A stretch of DNA of 7,933 nucleotides. Source: an uncultured Clostridia bacterium (GTDB taxonomy: Bacteria; Bacillota; Clostridia; Oscillospirales; Oscillospiraceae). Below, one piece after another: positions 1-5,188 of the stretch (position 1 is the first letter of the stretch; the number at the start of each line of letters is the position of its first letter). The DNA lies in NCBI GenBank assembly GCA_945613045.1, contig CALZAG010000073.1, positions 1 through 7,933 on the forward strand. The letters run 5' to 3'. Below the pieces are notes generated by a model, which did not search any database, was not told the DNA's origin, and saw only the letters and a program-made list of their open reading frames with translations. The position numbers and the translations under genes are program-made.

Positions 1-1
1 C

Positions 2-730
2 TCCACCTGCGGCTCTCCGATGGAGATGTTCGGCGCGCTTATTCGTCAGGAGTTCACCGATGAGGAGGTCTATTCCGTGGCAATCATGCCCTGCACCGCC
101 AAGAAGGCGGAGGCGGCGCGTCCGGAGCTCGTCAAGGACGGCGAAAGGCTCATAGACCTTGTGCTCACCTCGCAGGAGCTTGCGATGATGATAACAGAGG
201 CAGGTATCGACTTTAAAAACCTCCCTGATTCCAAGCCCGACGCTCCATTCGCCCCGTACACCGGCGCTGGCGTTATCTTCGGCGTAACGGGCGGCGTTAC
301 GGAGGCGGTCATCCGTCACGTTCTCGGCGCGGTCACGACCGAGGCCATAGCAAGCGTTGCCGAGTGCGGCGTCCGCGGTCTTGACGGCATCAAGGCCTTT
401 GAGGTCACCGCAGGAGATCTCACTCTGAAGATCGCCGTGGCAAACGGTCTCGGCAACGCCGATAAGCTCATCGAGAAGATCGAGAGCGGCGAGGAGTTCT
501 TCCACTTTGTGGAGGTCATGGCCTGCCCCAACGGCTGTATCGGCGGCGGCGGTCAGCCCCCCGCCTGCCAGAGCGAAAAGGCCGTGCGAAACGATGGCAT
601 CTTCATTGCCGACGAGGACTGCGCTCTGCGTTCCTCCGAGCAGAATCCGGCACTTGACAGCGTTTACAAGCTGCTTCGCGGACGCGCTCACGAGCTGCTG
701 CACGTCCATTATCCCGACCACAAGCACTGA
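2..730 (+). CDS. [FeFe] hydrogenase catalytic subunit, C-terminal part (5' end outside window)
   Basis: This is the C-terminal part of the H-cluster domain of an [FeFe] hydrogenase, the cytoplasmic enzyme that reduces protons to H2 (or oxidises H2) in fermenters. The frame is open from base 2, so the gene begins upstream. Visible motifs are the L2 block IMPCTAKKAE (Cys codon 92-94) and the L3 block EVMACPNGCIGGGGQP (Cys codons 524-526 and 536-538). These supply three of the four cysteines that hold the [4Fe-4S] part of the H-cluster. The L1 block TSCCP, with the fourth ligand and the proton-transfer cysteine, lies off the window. The conserved tail RAHELLHVHY is present and the protein ends normally at TGA. 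Intact L2 and L3 blocks argue for a catalytic group A enzyme rather than a sensory paralogue. The N-terminal Fe-S domains that would tell ferredoxin-dependent from NAD(P)H-linked bifurcating forms are not visible, so no subtype symbol is given. Confidence 0.95.
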   Translation, partial: STCGSPMEMFGALIRQEFTDEEVYSVAIMPCTAKKAEAARPELVKDGERLIDLVLTSQELAMMITEAGIDFKNLPDSKPDAPFAPYTGAGVIFGVTGGVTEAVIRHVLGAVTTEAIASVAECGVRGLDGIKAFEVTAGDLTLKIAVANGLGNADKLIEKIESGEEFFHFVEVMACPNGCIGGGGQPPACQSEKAVRNDGIFIADEDCALRSSEQNPALDSVYKLLRGRAHELLHVHYPDHKH

Positions 731-734
731 TAAA

Positions 735-759
735 GCACAGGCGTTCAGCCTGTAATGCT
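735..759 (+). other. small hairpin just after the hydrogenase gene
   Basis: ACAGGC (737-742) and GCCTGT (748-753) can pair around the loop GTTCA, with AGC/GCT flanks separated by an AAT bulge. The hairpin starts a few bases after the hydrogenase stop and lies just before the main terminator. It has no T-run of its own, so it may be a 3' end stabiliser or nothing. Confidence is low. Confidence 0.3.
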
Positions 760-767
760 TCGATAGT

Positions 768-812
768 TTTCCCCGCTTCGCAGGCTTTCTGCCGGAAGCG
801 GGGGAATTTTTT
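768..812 (+). terminator. Rho-independent terminator of the hydrogenase gene
   Basis: CCCCGCTTC (771-779) pairs perfectly with GAAGCGGGG (795-803). The stem is extended outward by one G-U and two A-T pairs and inward by GCAG/CTGC. A run of six T follows (807-812). It sits about 40 bases after the hydrogenase stop and insulates it from the lipoprotein gene. Confidence 0.9.
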
Positions 813-881
813 GTATTATGTGCAAAAATGTTTCAGTTTTATTAAGTTTTTTGAGGAATACTGGATTTAATGTACTCACTG

Positions 882-890
882 TGATATAAT
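882..890 (+). promoter_or_regulatory. extended -10 promoter of the lipoprotein gene
   Basis: TGATATAAT (882-890) is an extended -10 element with a perfect TATAAT. No convincing -35 hexamer lies 16-18 bases upstream, which is common for extended -10 promoters. The predicted start near 897 gives a leader of about 26 bases. The -10 is embedded in an exact inverted repeat GTGAT-ATA-ATCAC (881-893). Confidence 0.7.
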
Positions 891-908
891 CACTTTTACT
901 AAATCCGT

Positions 909-917
909 AAGGAGAGG
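909..917 (+). promoter_or_regulatory. ribosome binding site of the lipoprotein gene
   Basis: AAGGAGAGG ends five bases before the ATG at 923; the AAGGAG core is eight bases away. It supports this start, which also places a signal peptide at the N terminus. Confidence 0.85.
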
Positions 918-922
918 TTTTT

Positions 923-3055
923 ATGCGCAGATATGCAGCCATGATAATGGCGTTTATTCTTATTCTGACGCTTTGCGCCTGCGGCAAAAAGGATGACAAA
1001 AGCAGCGAGCGCGAATGCGGCGTTTATATCACAATGGAGGCCGATGACGTATACACGGTATCATACGGCACCGAGGACGGCTCCGAAAACTGCACTCATG
1101 CCGACGGCTCCGCCATCAGCGTAGGTGAGGTAATACACTTTGACTTTGCCGGTGACAAGGCCGAGAGCACCGAGCCTGCCGAGATAGATTACAGCATCTG
1201 CGTTTATGACGCTGATCTCAACATTCTCGCCGTCAGGTCGTTCACGGATGACTTCTCCAATCGCGCCCGCGTCGATATCACCGTCACTGCAGACCACAAG
1301 ATAATTAACGCCAATGTCGGAAGCAGCGGCGACATCGTTATTGAGATGGAAAGCGAGAGCTCCGGTGACGGCGTTACATACATGGTCCCCCACGTGACCA
1401 TGCCCACCCGCGCCGAAGCCGCAGACAAGCTCAATTCCGGCATCAAAGAGCTTAACGACCTCTTCACCGACGATCAGCTTTCTGCAAGCAAGGACGCTTA
1501 CGCCGCCAATGTCGGCGACGGCACCGCCGAGGGGCTCACTGACTTCTCCATGGACCGCACGGTCAGAGTCGCCCGGGCGGACAGCTCGATCGTCTCCTTC
1601 CGCATGGTCGACAGGGTATCCCTCGGCACGACGAGGACCCTTGCCATAACCGGGCACAATTATGACCCGCAGACAGGCGAAGAGCTCAAGCTTGCAGATC
1701 TCGGTGAGGATACCGAGAAGCTCGTAAACACCGTCGCTGAGGATATCCTCACCTCCTTCAACGAGGACGAGGAGTACAAGGACACTTTCTTCCTCGAGGG
1801 CTATACCGACATTCTGAGGTCGCTTATTTCCGACGGCCACTGGTACCTTACGGGCGAGGGCATCGTTATAATCGCCAATCCCGGAGAGATAGCGGATGTT
1901 GAAAAGGGCTTCTATGAGTTTCTCGTTGACTTCGACGTCATAGAAAATCTCGTTGACGAGCGCTTTATCCCCGCAGAGCGCGAGGGCAACGAGGGCGGCG
2001 TGAACGCAGAGTTCGCCGCAGACGCTGACAGCAGTGCCTTCACGCTCCTCGGAAGCGAGGCAAGCAAGGATATAAAGTCCATAATCATCTCGGCCGAGGG
2101 CAGCGTATACGACGTCAGCGTATACACCATAAAATACTACGCCGAAAGCGCGAGCTACACTCCCGTGCGTGAGATAGTTTTCTGCAGCGATATGACCGAC
2201 GGCGCCGCGCTCGCCGTGAACACAGAGCTTTCCGGCACGGATCCGGGCATGGTCGTCAGCTTCACCCTCGGCGACGGTACCGTTGAAACGCGCCTTCTGG
2301 CTCTGGACGAAAACGGCGGCCTGAAGGTCATAGACCCCAACGCCAAAAACGGCAAGATCATCACCGGCAGGTTCCCTTACACCGCCGACCTTGACGGCGA
2401 CGGGACCGACGAAACCATAGACATAAGCGGCTCTGCCGACAGCGAGGGCAATCTCGTTGTTTCCGTGGAATCCGGCGGCAAAACCTACGAGGCCGCAACC
2501 GCTGTAAGCTCTTTGAGTTCCGTGACCAGCGTCCGTCTTTACGACCTTGACGGCGACGGCAGCATGGAGATATACGTTGACGGCGGATCCGCTGACGGAA
2601 CGGCGGTCACCTGTGCGCTGTTTTTTGACTCATCCGCCGTCGAGCCCCTGAGTTCGGTCTTGTTCGGAAGCGACAGCTTCGCCGAGGGCAGCATAAAGGA
2701 ATTCTCAGAGGGTAAGCTCATTCTTGATACGGATATGAACATTCTCGGCACTTACAAGGTCAAAAACACTTACACGCTCAGCGGCGGCACCTTCACGAGA
2801 GAGGACGGAGAGATCACTTTCGATAATGATGGCGTTTTTGTCACGACCTCGAAGGAGCTCACTCTTACAAACGGAAGTATCCTGAGGTCCGGCACCAACC
2901 TCCGCTTCACCTCGACCGACGGCAGCTCAGTCATTAATTTTGTCACCGACGGCGGCTTCACCGGCTCCATAGCCATTGCAAACGACGGCAGCGGCTGGAC
3001 TATCGACGGTCAGCCCGATACGAGCTATTTCATCTCCCTGCCCTACGTTTATTAA
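923..3055 (+). CDS. large acidic lipoprotein with DUF4163/DUF3298-like and Ca-binding-loop regions
   Basis: This is a predicted surface lipoprotein of 710 residues. The signal peptide (MRRYAAMIMAFILILTLCAC) ends in a lipobox-like LCAC with C20 as lipid attachment site, followed by a polar KKDDKSS linker. Residues 30-140 form a beta-rich region I do not recognise. Residues about 150-240 resemble DUF4163 and about 245-350 resemble DUF3298 (HWYLTGEGIVII followed by a proline/glycine turn), the pair found in RsiV and PdaC-type extracellular proteins. Two loops, DLDGDGTDE (489-497) and DLDGDGSME (541-549), look like FG-GAP/VCBS-type calcium sites. The last 65 residues, with WTIDGQP near the end, look like a small separate beta module. 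The chain is strongly acidic. No polysaccharide-deacetylase catalytic domain is present, so a binding or sensing role is more likely than catalysis. The gene is flanked by hairpins and appears monocistronic. Domain names are from recall; function is unknown. Confidence 0.85.
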   Translation: MRRYAAMIMAFILILTLCACGKKDDKSSERECGVYITMEADDVYTVSYGTEDGSENCTHADGSAISVGEVIHFDFAGDKAESTEPAEIDYSICVYDADLNILAVRSFTDDFSNRARVDITVTADHKIINANVGSSGDIVIEMESESSGDGVTYMVPHVTMPTRAEAADKLNSGIKELNDLFTDDQLSASKDAYAANVGDGTAEGLTDFSMDRTVRVARADSSIVSFRMVDRVSLGTTRTLAITGHNYDPQTGEELKLADLGEDTEKLVNTVAEDILTSFNEDEEYKDTFFLEGYTDILRSLISDGHWYLTGEGIVIIANPGEIADVEKGFYEFLVDFDVIENLVDERFIPAEREGNEGGVNAEFAADADSSAFTLLGSEASKDIKSIIISAEGSVYDVSVYTIKYYAESASYTPVREIVFCSDMTDGAALAVNTELSGTDPGMVVSFTLGDGTVETRLLALDENGGLKVIDPNAKNGKIITGRFPYTADLDGDGTDETIDISGSADSEGNLVVSVESGGKTYEAATAVSSLSSVTSVRLYDLDGDGSMEIYVDGGSADGTAVTCALFFDSSAVEPLSSVLFGSDSFAEGSIKEFSEGKLILDTDMNILGTYKVKNTYTLSGGTFTREDGEITFDNDGVFVTTSKELTLTNGSILRSGTNLRFTSTDGSSVINFVTDGGFTGSIAIANDGSGWTIDGQPDTSYFISLPYVY

Positions 3056-3059
3056 TCTC

Positions 3060-3104
3060 ATAAAGAAAATATGCGATGCCTGCGGCGTCGCATATTTTCT
3101 TTAT
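3060..3104 (+). terminator. long hairpin after the lipoprotein gene, probable terminator
   Basis: A perfect 17-bp inverted repeat pairs 3060-3076 with 3088-3104, and the inside closes further with TGCC/GGCG around a TGC loop. The T-rich tract (TTTTCTTT) lies inside the 3' arm rather than after it, so it is not a textbook terminator. The A-rich 5' arm could make it work in both directions. It ends only 20 bases before the next ribosome binding site, so the small gene after it depends on readthrough or on a promoter I cannot see. Confidence 0.7.
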
Positions 3105-3124
3105 ATGCTGCCAAGAATAGCTTT

Positions 3125-3132
3125 GAGGTGAT
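3125..3132 (+). promoter_or_regulatory. strong ribosome binding site of the small gene
   Basis: GAGGTGAT is an eight-base match to the 16S anti-Shine-Dalgarno tail, with GAGG seven bases before the ATG at 3136. This is the main reason to accept such a short reading frame as real. Confidence 0.85.
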
Positions 3133-3135
3133 AAT

Positions 3136-3324
3136 ATGAACGCGAAAAACGGCAGCGATATACCGCTGGGCCTGGGCATGGCGCTTATGCAGAACGCCGA
3201 CGCTTTTTTCTATTTCTCGGCGCTTGATGAAGAAAAGCAGCAGAAGATCATCGACGGCTGCAAGGGTATCAAAAGCCGCGACGACATGAAAAACTACGTC
3301 GACGGTATCACTGCAATAGGCTGA
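3136..3324 (+). CDS. small conserved-looking protein, 62 residues, function unknown
   Basis: This is a soluble protein of 62 residues with no signal peptide or membrane segment. It has a start region with the pattern IPLGLGMALMQNADAFFYF, then a charged helix-forming stretch (LDEEKQQKIIDGCKGI), then SRDDMKNYVDGI. The pattern (IP-GLGMAL-QN, a central EE-QQ-I, and S-DDM--YV at the end) matches small proteins of unknown role that I recall from many Clostridia genomes; this recall has not been checked by a search. Two short helices are likely. Support for a real gene comes from a near-ideal ribosome binding site, codon use like its neighbours, and hairpins on both sides. No promoter is visible in the 31 bases between the upstream hairpin and the ATG. 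The ilvA operon starts from its own promoter downstream, so the gene stands alone or is read through from the lipoprotein gene. Confidence 0.8.
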   Translation: MNAKNGSDIPLGLGMALMQNADAFFYFSALDEEKQQKIIDGCKGIKSRDDMKNYVDGITAIG

Positions 3325-3343
3325 CTGCCGCATTGTGCGGCAG
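3325..3343 (+). other. hairpin directly after the small gene's stop codon
   Basis: CTGCCGCA (3325-3332) pairs perfectly with TGCGGCAG (3336-3343) around the loop TTG, starting at the first base after the TGA. There is no T-run behind it. It probably forms part of a two-hairpin 3' end with the larger hairpin at 3351-3409. Confidence 0.6.
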
Positions 3344-3350
3344 GAGCGGC

Positions 3351-3409
3351 AAAATGTCTTTGTGGGGCGCACAACAGTCATTTTTGTTGTCCCCTTGAAG
3401 ACATTTTTT
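3351..3409 (+). terminator. composite Rho-independent terminator of the small gene
   Basis: AAAATGTCTT (3351-3360) pairs with AAGACATTTT (3398-3407), and T continues to 3409. Inside this base stem are further pairs: GGGG with CCCC (3391-3394) and ACAACA (3371-3376) with TGTTGT (3385-3390), separated by a one-sided CGC bulge. It is a long, branched-looking stem for a terminator, but its position and T-run fit that role. Confidence 0.75.
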
Positions 3410-3434
3410 ATTCTTATCTATTGATTATTCCATT

Positions 3435-3460
3435 TTGATGCAGTAAAATTCAGATATAAT
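3435..3460 (+). promoter_or_regulatory. probable promoter of the ilvA-ridA operon
   Basis: TATAAT (3455-3460) is a perfect -10. The best -35 sequence, TTGATG (3435-3440), is only 14 bases upstream; with normal spacing only weaker matches such as TTTTGA (3433-3438) exist. The predicted start near 3467 leaves a leader of only about 9 bases before the ATG, so there is no room for a T-box or other riboswitch. Confidence 0.6.
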
Positions 3461-3475
3461 CATTGAAGAGGTGTT

Positions 3476-4690
3476 ATGACCGTGGAACTTAAGCTTCAGG
3501 ACATCGAACTTGCCGCGCAGCGGCTCAGACCCGTTTTGCATCACACAGAGCTTGATATGTCCTCAACCTTCTCTGAAATGACCGGAGGACAGATTTATCT
3601 CAAGTGCGAAAATCGCCAGAAGACCGGCTCCTTCAAGATAAGGGGCGCCGGCAACAAGATCGCCGCTATCGCAGAGCGCGGCGAGGTCAAAAGTGTCGTC
3701 GCCTCTTCGGCGGGAAATCACGCCCAGGGCGTCGCTCTGGCAGCGAAAAACTTCGGCATACCCGCCACCATCGTAATGCCCGCCTCCGCGCCCATCGCCA
3801 AGGTTCAGGCCACCCAGGGCTACGGCGCAAAGGTCGTGCTCAGCGGCGACTGCTACGACGACGCTTACGCCAAGGCCTGCGAGATATGCAGGGAGGAGGG
3901 CGCTACCTTCCTGCATCCGTACAACGACCTTGAGGTCATAGCCGGTCAGGGAACGCTGGGTCTCGAGATACTCAGCGATCTGCCAACCGCGGACGTCGTC
4001 ATCGTCCCCGCAGGCGGAGGCGGATTGCTTGCCGGTGTCGCGGCCTGCATAAAGCAGATAAACCCCCGCATCCGGGTAATCGGAGTTCAGGCCGAGGGCG
4101 CGGACGCGATCGCCCGCTCCTTCCGCGAGAAAAGGTACATAAGTACCGACGAGGTCTCAACGATAGCCGACGGTATCGCCGTCAAGTCCCCCGGGGATAT
4201 TACGGTCGAGCTAATAAACCGCTATGCCGACGACGTTGTAACCGTCAGCGACATCGAGATATCCGAGGCTATACTTATGCTCATGGAGCGCTGCAAGCAG
4301 ATAGTCGAGCCCTCCGGCGCTACGCCCGTCGCAGCCGTTTTAAAGGGCAAGGTCGACGTGAGGGGCAAAAAGGTCGTGTGCCTGCTCTCCGGCGGCAACA
4401 TTGACGTCAGCTTTATCCAGTGCATTATCGAGCAGGGGCTCGTGTCAAGGCACCGCAGGCTGAAGTTCACGGTCACCCTGCTGGATAAGCCGGGCAGCCT
4501 GAGCAGGCTTCTCAACGATGTTGCGGCTCTCGGTGCAAATATCCTTTCCGTCGAGCACGACAGGCTCAGCGCCGGGCTCAATCCGAACGAGACGAATGTC
4601 CACATAGCCTGTGAGGTCGGCGGCAGGGCTCACGGCGAGAATGTGGTTGCCGAGCTGAAAAATAAAGGTTATAATTTAAATATCACTTAA
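3476..4690 (+). CDS. ilvA: threonine ammonia-lyase (threonine dehydratase), single-ACT-domain form
   Basis: This is a cytoplasmic PLP enzyme that deaminates L-threonine to 2-oxobutanoate (and usually L-serine to pyruvate). The PLP lysine is K54 in KTGSFKIRGA. Other fold-type II motifs are SSAGNHAQG (77-85), the phosphate-binding loop PAGGGGLLAG (178-187), EPSGA (278-282) and LSGGN (304-308). Residues about 330-403 form one ACT domain (FTVTLLDKPGSLSRLL). At 404 residues this is the medium form with one ACT domain, neither the 500-residue biosynthetic form nor the domain-less catabolic form. The ACT domain suggests allosteric control by an amino acid, perhaps isoleucine or valine; this is inferred. 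It precedes ridA by 15 bases in one operon. The ATG at 3476 has GAGG only four bases upstream; GTG at 3482 (GAGG ten bases upstream) is a possible alternative start. Biosynthetic and catabolic roles cannot be separated here, as no other isoleucine genes are visible. Confidence 0.95.
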   Translation: MTVELKLQDIELAAQRLRPVLHHTELDMSSTFSEMTGGQIYLKCENRQKTGSFKIRGAGNKIAAIAERGEVKSVVASSAGNHAQGVALAAKNFGIPATIVMPASAPIAKVQATQGYGAKVVLSGDCYDDAYAKACEICREEGATFLHPYNDLEVIAGQGTLGLEILSDLPTADVVIVPAGGGGLLAGVAACIKQINPRIRVIGVQAEGADAIARSFREKRYISTDEVSTIADGIAVKSPGDITVELINRYADDVVTVSDIEISEAILMLMERCKQIVEPSGATPVAAVLKGKVDVRGKKVVCLLSGGNIDVSFIQCIIEQGLVSRHRRLKFTVTLLDKPGSLSRLLNDVAALGANILSVEHDRLSAGLNPNETNVHIACEVGGRAHGENVVAELKNKGYNLNIT

Positions 4691-4692
4691 AC

Positions 4693-4698
4693 AGGAGG
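4693..4698 (+). promoter_or_regulatory. ribosome binding site of ridA
   Basis: AGGAGG lies seven bases before the ATG at 4706 and just after the ilvA stop at 4690. It gives ridA a strong independent translation start within the shared transcript. Confidence 0.9.
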
Positions 4699-4705
4699 AA
4701 GCATA

Positions 4706-5077
4706 ATGAAAACAGTATCCACCACCAAGGCCCCCGCGGCTATAGGCCCCTACTCGCAGGCTCAGATAGTCGGAAGTATGGTATATACCTCAGGTCAGAT
4801 CGGCATTGACCCCGCGACCGGCGCCGTTCCCGAAGGCGCTGAGGCTCAGGCTCATCAGGTGTTCAAGAATCTCACCGAGCTTCTCAAGGCCGCCGGTTCC
4901 GATATATCCAAGGTAGTAAAAACCACCGTTTTCATCAAGAACATGGATGATTTCGGCCTCATAAACGGCGTATACGCCCAGTATTTCACCGAGCCGTATC
5001 CCGCGCGCTCCTGCGTTGAGGTCGCCCGTCTGCCCAAGGATGTTCTCGTTGAATGCGAGGTCATCGCGGAGCTTTAA
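4706..5077 (+). CDS. ridA: 2-iminobutanoate/2-iminopropanoate deaminase (RidA/YjgF/UK114 family)
   Basis: RidA hydrolyses the enamine/imine products of PLP dehydratases (2-aminocrotonate, 2-aminoacrylate) to 2-oxoacids and ammonia, preventing damage to other PLP enzymes. The 123-residue length is typical for one trimer-forming subunit. Family signatures are IGPYSQA (13-19), YTSGQIG (27-33), FKNLTELLKAAG (53-64) and the active-site block PARSCVEVARLPKDVLVE. In that block R101 corresponds to the substrate-carboxylate arginine (R105 in enteric RidA), C103 to C107 and E116 to E120. All residues expected for true imine deaminase activity are present, so this is the RidA subgroup rather than an inactive Rid paralogue. 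It follows ilvA by 15 bases, which pairs the source of the intermediate with its scavenger. Confidence 0.96.
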   Translation: MKTVSTTKAPAAIGPYSQAQIVGSMVYTSGQIGIDPATGAVPEGAEAQAHQVFKNLTELLKAAGSDISKVVKTTVFIKNMDDFGLINGVYAQYFTEPYPARSCVEVARLPKDVLVECEVIAEL

Positions 5078-5094
5078 TGTAACAGAATATCATT

Positions 5095-5138
5095 AAAACA
5101 TCCGCTGCTTTGGAAAAACCAAAGCAGCGGATGTTTTT
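5095..5138. terminator. bidirectional terminator between ridA and glyA
   Basis: A perfect 19-bp inverted repeat pairs 5095-5113 with 5119-5137 around an AAAAA loop. It has TTTTT on the plus strand (5134-5138) and an A-run at the left foot that becomes a T-run on the minus strand. It lies 17 bases after the ridA stop and about 50 bases after the glyA stop, so it can end both convergent transcripts. Confidence 0.92.
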
Positions 5139-5188
5139 GATCATCTGAGGTTCTTAATCACAGAGCTTGTACATACAATTAACGGTCG

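Noticed and set aside
745..999. 84-residue open frame on the minus strand covering the terminator and lipoprotein promoter
   Set aside because: It crosses a strong terminator and the promoter and signal-peptide region of another gene, with no ribosome binding site.
1061..1840. 259-residue open frame on the minus strand inside the lipoprotein gene
   Set aside because: It is fully antisense to a well-supported gene, has no ribosome binding site or recognisable motif, and is the kind of long antisense frame that GC-biased codon use produces.
3058..3381. 107-residue open frame on the minus strand across the small gene and its hairpins
   Set aside because: It runs through both terminator structures and opposite a better-supported small gene, and it lacks a start signal.
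3410..3475. Possible T-box or attenuator leader for ilvA
   Set aside because: The region is only 66 bases, is AT-rich, contains the promoter itself and has no T-box sequence or antiterminator pair.
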